This document shows positions 21,746-35,197 of a stretch of DNA of 64,000 nucleotides, in pieces. The stretch is taken from assembly GCA_037903355.1 (NCBI GenBank), contig JBAJFE010000006.1:186001-250000 (forward strand). Reading direction: 5' to 3'. The position numbers and the translations under genes were made by a program. Numbering within the stretch: the stretch's first letter is position 1; each line of letters begins with the position of its first letter. This stretch comes from Trichuris trichiura. Its lineage: Eukaryota > Nematoda > Enoplea > Trichinellida > Trichuridae. The notes under the pieces were generated by a model. It was not told the DNA's origin. It saw nothing but the letters and a program-made list of their open reading frames with translations, and ran no database searches.

Positions 21746-24700
21746 ACCTTGATATTACCACGAATACATCAATACCGACTTTTAAATAAACGCCTTTAAT
21801 TTAACTGTTAAAATCAATGCGTTCAGACATGACGTAATCTGCGTTTATTGTAAACCCAGAGCAGCAGGTAGTTTAGTTACATCCCGTGGCCCTACGTGCG
21901 TACACACTGTAAGCGGAATAAGACATGCAGGAAATCGCTACTTTTACCGTTTCCATTGAACAACTGGCTGCCTTATTGCACATGCAATTTACTCGAATCA
22001 AATGCGGTGCAAAATGGAAACACTTCTTCTCCTTCAAGATCACTGAGGATTCAGTCAGAATCTTAAAAGACTACACTTTCTGATAAGCAACTCGGCAGGT
22101 CTAGAACACTTACAGCAAAAGTATTTTATCGTCATCTCAACGCAACTTTCGCGCATAACAACTTTTTGAAGCGAAATTAAGAGTCTACCATATACACTTC
22201 ACGAAAACCAGTGGAAACAATGTTAGCAGAGGTCCAACAACTGTCTCTGACCCAATAATAACAAATGCAGGCACGAAGCAACAAGCTACACTGCTTTCAC
22301 GGGTTACTCATGCAGTCTGATTGTTGTAACGTGCAAGGCATAACTGCGCGTACAGAAAGAAACAAATTGGTCACCAAATTTGCTCGCTTGGTTTGCGCAG
22401 AAACAAAAGCAGCGCATTACGCTTATCATTAGAATTTAACATTAGACTATTTTTTTCTTTTGAAGCGGTACTGTTACCCACTGCAGTTATTAGGCAAATC
22501 CGCAATCACTAATACAAATAACTTATAGAGATTAGAGGCTGTTTCGCCTTCAGCATAAAATTCGTCGCTGAAGACGAAACTCAATAGTTATGAAAACTCC
22601 GTATTAAGTCGGTTTTCCTTTGCTGATAAAACAACCAACGTCTAATGGTTTAGCGATTTGTTTAAATGTTCACAGGTAATGCTGAACATTTAAACAGGTA
22701 AAAATAGCGCGTCAAAAGAAAGAGTTAAAAAGCAGCTAATATTCAATAGCAATAATAAGAAAAAAGCAGTAAGACGAATATTCTTTCTCCTTCCTTACTT
22801 AACCCTGTTTTTTTCTTTCTCTTCTGGTTCCTGAATGCAAAGTCCAATAAAGCAAAAAGAGAAGGGAGAAGAACAAGATGACGAAATTAAGACCATAGAA
22901 AAATAAAATTGGTATCTGAAGACAAAAGCTTAAGACCAGAATACGAAGTGAAAAACAAATATGGAAACATTTCCGAAATGATAAGAACAGTTGCGAATAT
23001 ATCATTTCCCGAAAAACACTTTGGCTTTAAACAGCTTTCTTAAGCAGTATCCCTTCAAATCAAAACAGCATTACAAGCACCATGTTTATTTTGGGCCTCA
23101 AATGCTCCTCGTAATCAATTTGATTAAACATTTTAACAGAAAGGGTATCAATAACTGATTGTTAACAAGAAGATTATGCTGAAAATGTAACTTCTTTTTG
23201 AGGAAGTGCGGAAGCAATCAGGGTTTTCTTAAAGACAGAATACTGCTCATGTTAAAAGCTCTGCAAAACAAAAAAATTTTCCTTTACTGTTAAACGAGAC
23301 GCTTCTTTGTTCCTCGTCAAAAAAACATAATAATTCATGACTTATTTACACTGTTCGCTATGAACAAGAAGCGACGGAGCTTTCTGGACTCGTTTCTTCC
23401 TTCATCAATGTTAAATGTAGGCCATGATGATGAGACCAGGCGAGTCCACCATGCTCCGTCGTTTCTTGATTATAATAAACGGAGTTACTTTAAAAAGGAG
23501 ATGCTTTCCAACAGGCGCGCCATTTTTCATGATAGAATTTACGCTGTCTTAATGAATAAACAGAAAAACTTAGAAATGTTCGGGCTTTCAAGACCTGCAG
23601 AGCCGTCCTCAGCGATAAAAGTTTAACAAAATCATATATTACTATTCTTGTTGTTGTTGTCGTCATCAAGGCCGTCGTTAACGGTTTGAAGCAACCAAAC
23701 AGATAACCAAAAGACTAAAATGGATAAGACTGAACATTACAGTCCTCATTAGAGAAGAGCACGGCAAGGTGCAACGGTTATACAGTAAAAACGTAGGAGA
23801 AAAAGGTGAAGAAACAGAGCTTCCGGGAGCTGCTCACTTAGAGAAGTCATTCCCTTAGGAATAAAAAAAGAATGAGGCAAAACAAGGACTACTGAGACTG
23901 AACTGACTTAGAGTAAAAAACTTCAAGAAAGCAAAATATTGGGAATTCAAGAAGAAACGCAGCATAAAGTGAAGGCAACAGCAGAAACGAAAAGAGATGA
24001 AAAAAGTGAAAGGCAAAGAACACAAATCATAAATAAAACTACAATAACAAGCGGAAACACAGGGGCACAAAATATGACGCCTTGATGTCCCAAAACCGTA
24101 ATACACGGACATCAATCCTAGCAGTTCTTTTCCCCTTTAGAACTCACGATGACGACTGAAACAGAGGTCCTGATAACAGTGCTTCTTATCCTATTTTCTC
24201 AAATTTTTTTGCGTCAAAACGGGCATACTATACCGTATCTTTCTCTGACGAAAACCCGCTACCAAACATCCTATTTTTATGCACTATTGTTACACTCGAT
24301 ATTGAAGATAGGACTAGTCGCGCTTCGGAAAAACATCTTTTATTTCCATGTCAAATAGAACAAAAGCAGTCTCATAAAACTTATGATCCTCTTAGACTGC
24401 TAGGAAGCGTTATGCAAATTAAGCTAAGAGAGTCAGAAAGCAAAACCATGAATGTGTGCATAAAACTCAAGAGGTTGCACGGCTGCGTCGCATAAGGAGA
24501 TTAATCGAACCTCCAAAGTTAATGGTGACCGCGCACACCTCAAAGCGACAAAAGGTACTGCCGCCAAAATCGCGTCAAATATTTACGAAAGCATATTTAT
24601 ATGCTCAAGCTGCAGGTGGAAACTGAAAGTTCAGTGGAGAGCTACTAATCCTAAACAGCATCGTACAATTTGTTGGCAGCTAACCGCGGCGCGCCATTTC

Positions 24701-27700
24701 CCTAAACGATGCTTCTTGGCTCGTCAATACTGAAACAATCTATTCGCTTTTAATGGCGCAACTCAATCTTAGGAGCACTAAAACAATTAGCCTTAAGTAC
24801 ATTACATATCGATCGATCAGCCTTCACCAACCAATTCGCTAATGTTCTCACTAAAAAGATTATCAGGCCAACATGGGCAAGAAAAAGTAACCTTCCAGCG
24901 AAGCAGCCTACGCTAATAGGAAAAGCGTCAGTCGAAAGCGGCTCTTCAGCTTGATGAAAAAATCAAAAGTTCCGACGCAAACCACGTAGCTAGACTGGTA
25001 CCTTCAAAGCACTAATATCTTTTATTAAAGTGAAGGAGTAGGAGCTATTCAATTTCTCGCAAAGGCATCCATTTCTTTCGCCAGTAGCCGACTGATAAAA
25101 ACCCATGAGAAAAGTTTGCCTGTTTGCCCTAGCAGCACAATGAAGACATCTCGCGCTCAGTAACGTCAAAAAACTTCCTCTTACAACAGGAAATGTCACA
25201 TTGACGAATGTTGGTACTTGAACAAATTCGGTGAGAGAGCAAGTACGTGATAACACATTCTTACTATTGGTTAGCTCTCTTAAGGAGGCGACAAATTTGA
25301 AGATAATGTTCGATGTCCGATTGTTGCAAGTTACACTGAGGCGCAGCGATGTCATGTAGGCCAGTGCCAAATGGGAAAAGTAAACATCAACGTCACTTTC
25401 GCATACAAACTTGAACTGGCAGCAAAGAAGAAACGACTAACAAAAAGGAAAACAAGGACAGCGTTCACGCGAACAGTCTGGTGGAATTAAAATTTTCTCC
25501 AACTTACGGAGTGGCTATGTTATTTTTGGAGCTGACTAACATAACGGCATGATGTACTTTTGCTAAGAAAGTCCCTCGAACGCCTGCAAGTTGACTGCAT
25601 CGAGGTATTCAGATTTCAATGGACAAGTTAATATTTCTCGTATCCATAAAGAGGAAAGAACCCTCCCCTAGATAATCCCTCAAGAAAACGGATAAATTAA
25701 AATTTCGGAAACTAAAGTCAACGAAACAGACTTAAATACGTGGCGTTGAAAAGTGAAAGCATACCGCAGTTCACGTCGCCGCTTCCGGGCAGGGCTGGTG
25801 AAATGACCAAAACGGTAGAAAGGCGGAAAGCTTGAACGCCGCATATAGCACCCACTATTGTTATTATCGGCCCTAAGGCAACCTAAGCAGCACTCTTATA
25901 AAGGACAAAATGGACCCCGGAATGGCAACTCTGATGGAGTGATTGCGTTTTGACGTCACTAAATCGATAAGCGCCGGAAGCAAAGAGAGCCATGCTTCCG
26001 GATTGGCAAGGCGCCCCTCTTAAGCTTTAGGACGTCAAATCAAGTATACTGCAGATCACATTTTTCAAGAAAAACGAACATACCAAACAGTCTGACGCCG
26101 ACGCTGCAGGCCGAAGTTCTTCAACAGCGCTGCCATTGAAAGCAAAGAGTAATACAGCGAGTTGAAGGAGAACAATGTAATCACTGCTCTCTTGCCGACT
26201 GGGCTAAAGCTCTTCCGGACCCCCTCACGGGAAATCTGCTGCACTGAAACAACAGCTCATTGGCAATCGCAGCAGGGAAAACGTCAAACCAGCTAATGCT
26301 TTAAGGAAACGAAATGTTGGTAGAAGAAGACTTAGTTGGACGTGCATGCAACTGCAGAAATGCCGCAGCCTAAAAGGATAGAGTCTTAAGAGCAAAAGCC
26401 AATCAGCCTACATGGTCTCGCGAGAGATATATTATCACCTTTAACGCTGTGTGCACAACCTGATACGCTTCACTGCAATCAATCTAAAGTAAACTCTACC
26501 CTAAATGATTTACATAGCATATGTGCAGGTTTGTGCGAATTCAGCTGTTTAAAAAGCGAAGTGTTGTCTTCATTCGGTCGGTAGATGGAATGGAAGACAA
26601 AACAAAGTTCGGTTAGACCGACTGCTTTGCTTTCGAGCAAAATGTTTTAAAAAAATGCGAGCGCAATACGAGACTACTACAACGAGAAGCCGCAAATGCT
26701 TCGCCTACCTGACAACGGAAAATGCTTTCCTATTAGGTATTTCCATTTGCATTTGGCAAGACGCTGCGCAAGGCAGACAGACGGGAGGGGGGCGAAATTC
26801 AAATGGACGCAGTGAAAAACTTTTCTTAGCAAAAATAAGCCAACGCTTATCCAACCAAGAACAGAAAGACAAGAAACTTTCTGACAGCTGGAACAACAGT
26901 AAGGCAAGCCAGTGAATAATGAGAACAGATAGAACGGAGCAAACTGCTTTTCTTATTCAACTGGCGAAAACGTCGTTCTTTGGCGCAGCATTCAAAGAAG
27001 TTGTTTAATAAACGTTCTGACAGATTTGTGGAAAGCCAGACGCTGCATAGTCAGAAAGCATTGAGGATGCAATGGCGAGAAAAGATTGATCATTCTGTCA
27101 AACCGGGACGACCGGCCAGTCATGATGCGCCATGCCAAAATACACCAGGTGCGGATTCAGACACTCTTGTTTACTACACAACGTCAGAGAAGTTACTTAA
27201 GCACGCGCTTTGAGACATCACTCGATATTACGTGAAAATATATGCTCATGTGCGTTGAGGAGAAATGTGCGAATTAAATTTCCATGAAGCTCCAAAGACG
27301 TTGCCTGTATTATTGATCCGTGACTTTTTAAGGATAGCAACAAGGGAAATCGTTTTGACTCCAAAGAAAAAACTGAAGACAGAGCAACCAGCTACAAACT
27401 GACGCCATTTGCCTGGTGCACCTTTTCTACGGTGCCAACTTATAGGACGTGTTGATATACTACTAATATGGGCAGAAGTAAAAGCGAGTTCGTCAAGTTG
27501 GAGCATTTTCTGGAGCACTGAATTCTTCGGCATCATAAGAAAAAGATATGATTCCACTCGTCAGCTAACCAAGCAAGTACAGGTATACTTCGCGTTTCGA
27601 AAGCCCGCTTTATGAAGTTTCAATGTTACGAAGAAGTTGAATATATACCCATTACCGCAAGTAACGTTATTCGCTGTTACGAAGAAAGGAAAAGAGTGCA

Positions 27701-29700
27701 ATAGCTTCCATAACAGCTATAACATTTTCCAAATGGTCAGTTTCGATCAAAGCGGACGATCAGTCGCAACAGTGTACACTCAAGCACGCGAGAATTAGTT
27801 ACTCGCCCGTCGTGTTGGCTCCGCGACGTCATACCAATAAATGAAATTCCTGTCAACCCGCAGCCAGAGTTCCCAGTTCGTTATTTTCCCAATTATAGCA
27901 ACTGAAACAACAATGAAGTTACGCCATTTCCACTCTACATGTGGCTCTTCTTTGAAAATTATTGCGCTCTCAGTATAGCATAGCACTTTTCTTAACATTA
28001 TGCCTTATTTTGCGTCCGCGGCGCTGTTTAGTAGTTTTCTTCCAAACTCTGTCTGCACAAACTCGTCTTGTGCGTTAGATAATAGGGATTGGTGCCCAAA
28101 TTTACGAAGGTTTCACTTAACGAACAAATTTTCCAGTCCCATCAACCTTCGTAAAGCGGGGTGTACTTGTATTTTTAACGTAATGCTTTCGCCGGTTACT
28201 GCAGCCAATGAACTGAGAATACTAATTAAAGGGCGCTGCAAGAACTTTGACTTGTCATTACCAAATGACGACATGAAGTTTCCGAGTGAAGCGCATCATC
28301 AAGTCAAGAAAGTTCCGCCCTCTGCGGTGATATGATCGAGTATGTGACAAAGCTGACAAAACTGAATAGCTGCTCTGAAAATCAATCTGCTCATTCATCA
28401 ACATTTCAGAGCAACGGAGAAAAGGACGCTAAGGTGACAGGGTAACCTCGCCTGCGGGAAAAGAACAAACTACGACTCATGAATAATGTACTAAAGCATA
28501 TTTAGGTGAGAAGTTAATTTTTAGCAAAAATACAAGGAGCAATTTATCGTAACAGCAACAAGTCCGTTTTGAACTGGCATAACAGCTGTATGCAAAGTTT
28601 TAATAATCTTGAAATTCATGCCCATCAGGAACACTCAACACTTGTGATTACTCGTAACCTGCCTTGCATTTATTATAGTTGGTAATAGAATAAAACTTAA
28701 TAAAAACAAAGAAGGCAGAGGAAAGCAATCTCTAAAAGTACATATGTATGTTCATACAATATACTCGGCAAAACATCTGAATCCGTGGAGTCCTGTCATT
28801 CGACCACTTAATTTAAAATGACTGAGCGCTGCTTGACATGTAAGAACCAGATCAAGCCATTTTTGGGTGTGCCGACAAAACTGAACAGTTAAAATTCATT
28901 CTACTGGCCCGGTTGTCATGAATAGTCTCCGCCTTTCTATGAAAGGGTGGCATTCTTTGTTCTAGCAGGTTTGAACATCCGCATCGTGCGACCCCTCATT
29001 GCTAGAGGGCAAGATGCAACTGTTACTTGTATGCGCTTTACATATCCGATAAACAGGTGGGCAACATGTATGAGCAACGCTTAGTACCGCCATTTCGTCG
29101 TTAGTTATAGATTTAAGAAGAATTGGAAACTCTTAAGACATTCTGACTGTTACCATATGACTGACACCAACTGGTCAGCAAAAGCACACGAAACTTGACC
29201 CAATGCGGAATATTTAAACAGCCAGCGAATTAAACCTTCTGGCTGAATGCTCAGGTTCAACGGCTGGCCAACCATAAAGACAACGCGCCTCTTTTGTCCT
29301 CAATTTCCGCTGCTAATGACGAAACCAAAGGAGTCCCGAAATGTACGGTATTTTCATGAAGAACGTCATCGCTTGCCCGCTTAATGAGATTAAGGTGTGG
29401 AAGAGTGACAATCGATTTTCATATCTTGGAATTATTATGACGTAGGTTTTGTTTATCCGGTTTATCTCATGAAATGGGCAAACTATGAGTTTCTTCATGA
29501 ACACCTGTACGTCCGTTACAAGAAACTCTTCATTTATGGACTTTGATCTTCTAAAACTTCCGCTGATAAGAACGCTTTCAGATTTAAAGGGAATTATAAC
29601 CGTGTTTTTGTCAGCACAGTGCGTATTGAAGTTCGAATTAACAAAAATCAGAAGCCATTTTTGCACAGATTCAACATATATATGTTGAATGTGAGCATAG
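21746..29700. other. AT-rich gene-poor stretch, 8 kb
   Basis: No known family was seen. Unassigned frames include 21925-22083 (plus, ATG, 52 residues with TVSIEQLAALLHMQF), 23360-23626 (plus, ATG, 88 residues, basic), 24990-25370 (minus, 126 codons, non-ATG start), 27795-27998 (minus) and 28000-28335 (plus, ATG, 111 residues). The last two ORFs are head-to-head, with their start codons almost touching near 28000. None has motif support, and frames of this size are expected by chance. A perfect 14-base inverted repeat lies at 22659-22696. Confidence 0.4.
22659..22696. repeat. Perfect 14-base inverted repeat with a 10-base loop
   Basis: TGTTTAAATGTTCA (22659-22672) is repeated in exact reverse complement at 22683-22696. 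It lies in non-coding AT-rich DNA; function is unknown. Confidence 0.85.
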
Positions 29701-29822
29701 TTCCTTCTAACGGGTGTGTGAGTAATATGATAGTGCGGATGAACTAACCGTTCACCGTTTATTTCCCGAAAACTTCGCGAAATAAACGTTGAACGGGTGG
29801 TTTGTTCGTACCATCATGTTAT
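29698..29822. mobile_element. Foldback element, family copy 1
   Basis: The core is a palindrome: ACCGTTCACCGTTTATTTC pairs with CGAAATAAACGTTGAACGG around CCGAAAACTTCG. Weaker outer pairing spans about 29725-29820. The left flank CCTTCTAACGG plus TGTGTG recurs at 31611, where a second related copy lies in opposite orientation of its core. Non-coding; probably a small non-autonomous element. Confidence 0.55.
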
Positions 29823-32800
29823 CTTGCTTCATATGCATACGTTGCAGGCAAAGTATGAAATTCTGGCATTCCATAGAACGCGTGACGTTTTCAAGCAAAG
29901 TACGAAACGTCTGTGTGAATTTAACGTGCTTTATACCTTACCTAGGCACTAGGTAGAATGCCAAATAATACTTCTTTGCGGTGGAGAATTTTAAGGTCAT
30001 ATAACCGACGGCTCCGCAAACTTACAGTGGCGACATCTACGGGGCAAAGAGCCGTTTTCTCGCTACATTGTGGCTAAGCTGTCCTTGTATTTTGTCTTAG
30101 ACCTACAAAAGGCTCTACCACTAAAGCAACCAATTTTTTTTCCATCCTTGTTGGCTATTATGCTCTGCCCTAACGTAAACTTAAGCCAAGCTATAAGGAA
30201 AGTATTGCCGACAAAGTAGCAAAAAGCAACCTACTTTGTTCCCCCTGAAAGACTCACGAAACCGAGTTTCGCTTTTTGTTTTTGTAAAAGCGGCGACAAA
30301 AAACCAACATGCATCCGCTAAAGGTCACATGAAGATAGTATGCAACTGCTTAAAAAGAAGAAATGATGCATTCGGCTAAAATATACATTGGTAGGCCTTA
30401 TTTGGGCTTCAGGGCAAAAAATAAGAGTTAGCAACCGTCAGAAGCTTTCCGAAATCACAATACCTAGCTTAGCTGTTAGCTGTTAACTTCAACGGGTAAT
30501 TCACTGTCAGCGCAGAAATTCTATTCTGACAGATTGTGGCGGGAAGAGAGCCAAGTGACCGACAAGCTCCAACGTATGATTTTGTAAAAGTTGAAAACGG
30601 ACCAGGAGTGGTTCCCAAAGTTTCGAGGGGTTAGTTTATGAGTGTATCAAAAAACTGTTACGCCACTGCTAAGTCGAAAACGCTAATGATGGATCACGTG
30701 AAATGTAAAAGCTCTCTGTTTAACGCAAACAAATGGTACGAAACCGATTCTAGGTTTCCACAGCGACTAAGCACAACTGTCCCTCTATAAACGATAGCAA
30801 GGCTGATTCAAAAACAAAAGTTCAAGCTGCTACTGGTAAGTGAATTCAACTGCATCGTGTCGCTTAAACGCTAACAATATTTCGTCAGTCAACAACCAAC
30901 GTCAGAGGTAAAGATTTTAGCTGTGTGAACTGCTCATTTGTTAATAGTTGAGAATTAACAAATAAGCAAGGAGACAAAAATCTATAATTCATTTCAAACA
31001 AGTTAAATGCTACCGAAGTTTATTATAAACTAAACAAAAGCTAAGACATTACAACAATGAGAGAAACATTTTCTCGGATATAAAATATGCAGAGCAAATA
31101 CGTTTAGAAATAGCGTGGGGTATTTATCCAATTACAAACGCAAGGAAAGCAATAGTGCAGGAGAAACTTGCGCTATGTAAAGCTATAGATTAGAGCTAAC
31201 CTACATCGTAATGACGAACATAACAATTCGTTAGGCAGCCTGTAATATTCTTTTGTTAATGTACCCTGCAGGAGTGTAATGTAATCAACAGGCGTAGCCT
31301 GCATATAATTAAATAATAATGCGGATTCCTTTCAGTTTTGACGCATTAAAACCTTTGATGACGTAACAAGGATAACAACGCGTTCGATAGTCTCTTAATT
31401 ACAGCGCAGCCAGTTCGTAATGAAACGATCAACAAAAAATCGTTACATCATTTTGATCAACCTAGTACACACTGAAAATCTAATCGAGCCTGGCTGATCG
31501 AAGTATTTTGAACTTTCCGACTAAATTGAACTTCAAAGGTGCGAACAGTTTGACAAATGGCGATGCCAGGCAACAGCGTACAAAAAGATTAGCATATCGA
31601 AAATGAAGCTCCTTCTAACGGCTGTGTGGAAGAACATAATCGTGATACAGAGGTACTACCCGCTTAACGTTTATTTCGCGAAGTTTTCAGGAAACAAAGG
31701 TTCCCGTCTCCCGCACCTCGTTTAACCGATTATAGTGCTGCACCTATAGTGCAGCGCATAACGAACTCACGTTTTCCACTTGGCCACCTTTAACCGTGGT
31801 CACGCGTGGGCTAATCCCTATGCTGAAGTATAGATTAATGATTAAACAAGTTCACCAACCGTTAAAACATAAGAAGATGCAAACAAGGGCTTGGCGCTTT
31901 GCCTATTGAATAAATTTAAATATTGCAGAAGTTATTTTTCAAACTATCGACTAAATTCAGCGAAGTAGCTGAAGAGGCATTGCCGTTTCTTGCCAGTAAG
32001 GCGCAGACATTCCCTAATCGTCAAACGCCCACTTATTCAAATGAAGTTTGAAAACCGGTCCCTACGCAAACATACCTATAGAGTAAGAACAAATAAGAAA
32101 TCACTATTTTACCATACTAGACGGATATTTTGTGGAAAAGTATGCTAGCAGTTCTGCTAAAACAGGGAGAAGCTATCCTGCGAGCGAGATGACTTTGCCT
32201 GCTACCCAACTGTCCAATTATCAGATGATGGAAAAAACACTCATTTATAAAGTAGAATAAATTGCTTGCACTTAAGCAGCAAAGCTGCTAAGACTCTGCT
32301 TTAAAAGGAAGAAATTAGCGAGCTGTAATTATCCTTTTTAAAAAATTGCATGGGAAAAAAGGCAAACTGTTTAGCTGAGAATGGTCGCTGAGCTAAGCCA
32401 CGCCTGTCTCCGCGACGGATGGTTAAAGGCGAGTGCATTAGGGAAAAGATGAAAAGTCGGACAAAGGTGAAGAGCTGACAGAAGACAAGTGACAATCGAA
32501 TATCAATGCAGTAATACAGGCCTGGAAAAGTTTCAGTTGCATAAGCCTGACATGGCGAATTTATCGCTGGTCCTTAGAGTCCTTGCGCCTGACAGAACGG
32601 ATTCCTGATGACGTGTCAGAGTATCGAAAGGGGAGTTGCAAAATGATGTCGTTCGTCATTATGTTTATTGCTTGGCAGCTAACAGGCAAATGCATGACGG
32701 ATAGACCGATTTCGGCATGCAGTGATATGAGCTTTATTGATTTGGAGCTTAGGCCATTGCCCAAAGGTTAACACTTAAGGGCGGACTAGGATTGGTCGCG

Positions 32801-33118
32801 AACTGCTTCCCAGAGACCAATTTCATCATGGACAATGTCGTCTGTAAAAACCATCCTTCCTATATGGAAAACTCTGAACCTTCCAGCAGCTGCTAAACAG
32901 AGAATAAAAGAGATGTTAAGTGGTAGAGATTCGACACTTTCACGGAGGATTGAAAGCGCTTTAAGTTCCCCTATGTTGTCCTTCAAATTTCTTTGATAAG
33001 AGCAGAAAAGGTTTCTTAACAAAACGCGATTGCTATGCAGATACACTGAACTGCGAATCAATAAAAGTTTCGATCACAAATAAAACTAACAATCGAAATC
33101 AAAGCTGAGTATTTACAG
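29823..33118. other. AT-rich spacer
   Basis: Apart from the second foldback copy, only short chance-length ORFs are seen (for example 32301-32764 on both strands). No RNA gene or conserved protein motif was recognised. Confidence 0.5.
31611..31701. mobile_element. Foldback element, family copy 2 (truncated)
   Basis: The segment shares CCTTCTAACGG plus TGTGTG with the copy at 29.7 kb. It then reads CCCGCTTAACGTTTATTTCG and CGAAGTTTTC, matching the reverse complement of that copy's palindrome. The right arm is degraded or missing. Two diverged copies within 2 kb indicate a repeat family in this genome. Confidence 0.5.
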
Positions 33119-33502
33119 CCTCTAACTTAACTGCGCATATTATGGGCTATCATATCATATACGGAGCAGTTTTTCCGAGCCGCCTTTCAAAACACGACAA
33201 AACTTGGAAAAATAAAACATTTGAACCTCTCATCATGACGCTTGTTTCACGGCTTCTCGTCAATATCGCCAAGAGCAAGCCGCATCTGTTACGCCTCTGC
33301 TATTGCCCCGCCAAAAGCGTCATTCAGATAATCTGGAAATTCATTGATACTTCATTAGATCAACAATTGGCATCATTTCGGCAATCAATGATGGAACCGA
33401 TTATTCACTTAGTCGAAATGACTAATTTTACTGTCGCGAAGAAAACAGTTTTGTCTTTAGCTACTCAAGGAATAGATGAACTACAGCTTGTCAGCTTTAC
33501 AG
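33119..33502 (+). CDS. Candidate internal exon, helical orphan protein
   Basis: An open block of 127 codons is bounded by the acceptor TATTTACAG (AG at 33117-33118) and a possible donor ACAG|GTTGAC (GT at 33503). It contains an ATG at 33142. The translation is hydrophobic-rich and apparently helical (KTFEPLIMTLVSRLLVNIAK, then SVIQIIWKFIDTSLDQQLAS), loosely like a repeat-helix protein, but no family is recognised. The donor is not strong and no partner exon was identified. The frame length alone does not exclude chance. Confidence 0.28.
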
Positions 33503-34732
33503 GTTGACGATTCAACATGCAACTCCCAAGAACGAGATACTGTCAGAAAAATAAAGAATGCTGAAAATTTCACGCCGTATGAAATATAAGCGTATATTTT
33601 AAAAAATTCGCGTACTCAGACGAGCGAAGATGAATGAGCAATCATTTTTTATTTTTGGGCACATCACGAGGCTCATGATTTATGGGAGCAACATGTAATT
33701 ACGTTAGCTATCATGCGCTTAGCTCCTAACGCTGGTACGCTGTTCCGGCCCGAAAGGTGAGCACATACCCGGACTGGACGGCATCGCGCTGATATAAGAA
33801 CAAATTGAAGCAACAAAAAGGCTTAATGCAATTTCGTCAATTATTCGACAAACGACAAAACAGAAGCGTTACTTCTTCCGTGAATGGCGGAACTGCTGAA
33901 CATTTTAAGGTTGAGGAAGAAGAAAACTAATCACTTTGATTTAGTACCCGCTCGATGTCCCTCCTATTTTTCCCTACAGGTAAACATACACCTTTCCGTG
34001 TAATTGTATTTTAGCTTTGAAAACACGTTCAGAAGGAAGCAAACTCTTTTCCGCACTGCCGAGGTTAGGAAAAGTACAGAGCGGTCTTAAATAAACTACA
34101 AAATTTTTCCGCAGGTCAATCGACAAGATGCCATAATGGACGACCGAAAAAGGTCAGATTGCTCTGAAAACAAAATGACAAGTCGTCGAAATGCCTATCC
34201 TGGGAGATCGAATTCAGCGTCCAGTCGGTGTGACTCATTCCTTAACAGCTACTGGCTAGCTTTAAAAATGCCACCTTTTACAAGACAAATAAAAAGATGA
34301 ACAGGGTAATATTAATAACTTATCCTATAGAACCAACAGCCACAGAGCATCATGTGGGAACGTCGGGAAAGTCTACTTGCATTTACCACTTGAAACTACT
34401 GAAAACACTGAGAACTTTGCTATTCGATATCGGCCTTTGCCCTTAGAGCAAAATCTTACGCGAAAGGGTTTAACTGCTGCTTTAGCTTCTTTGAATAATC
34501 TTATTTTAAAAAAATCATTGCTTAAGGATAATTACGATGCGGGACACTGAGGTCATACTGAATACGGGAAAGAGTTAAACCGTACTAACCTGTAGGCTTT
34601 CCGCTCTTTCCAAGATCTTGATCGGCTCCATACGTTAAACGGAAAGGCGCCGTGCATTTGTCGGCGCAGAGAATCTCTGGCGGTCACCTGAAATGTCAAC
34701 ATGCAAACCAGATCATCAATTACTGTTAACAA
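33503..34732. other. Spacer, nothing recognised
   Basis: AT-rich with only short frames on either strand; no repeat of note. Confidence 0.5.
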
Positions 34733-35197
34733 TCACATATTATTCCACCCCGACCTGGTGGAGCGCATTTGACATGAGAACACTGAAATCGGTTTCTTGG
34801 ATGGAAACTTCCTGATCTGATCGCCGGCAGCGCCATCTGGCGAAGACGGCAGCGCTGTGTACGAACGGCTATGATAGTGGAAAAATGAAACGACGGGTCG
34901 CCCCATATGCTGCCGAATAGGCGAATTGCGCGTAAGACAGAATTTACGGAATAGTCCGGCAATGATTTTCGTAACAAAACCAGCGGCAATTGCCAGCTTT
35001 CCCGGACAGCTTGCGGAGAAACGACATAAACACTGCGTAACATGCAACGATAAACATAACGCAGCAAGTTCGAAGGCTAATAGCTGCCCAGATTTTACTC
35101 GCGTGCCTTTCCACTGCACCTTTATGACGTCATAGGCCCGCAGTCGGACGAAGTAAATGAAGACAAAGTCTACTAACTTCGTCAACAGATAATACAA
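34733..35197 (-). CDS. Unassigned 154-codon ORF
   Basis: The frame is open for 154 codons from a TTG and carries a hydrophobic start (LVDFVFIYFVRLRAYDVIK) directly followed by a possible donor AAG|GTGCAG. The second half is Ser/Pro/Arg-rich. A second long frame (34726-35067) overlaps it on the same strand in another register, which is typical of locally stop-poor, GC-richer DNA. No domain was recognised. It is listed because of its length only. Confidence 0.18.
   Translation of the reverse strand: MYYLLTKLVDFVFIYFVRLRAYDVIKVQWKGTRVKSGQLLAFELAALCLSLHVTQCLCRFSASCPGKLAIAAGFVTKIIAGLFRKFCLTRNSPIRQHMGRPVVSFFHYHSRSYTALPSSPDGAAGDQIRKFPSKKPISVFSCQMRSTRSGWNNM

Noticed and set aside
29313..29666. 117-codon minus-strand ORF
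   Set aside because: Non-ATG start, no splice borders and no motif; length is compatible with chance.
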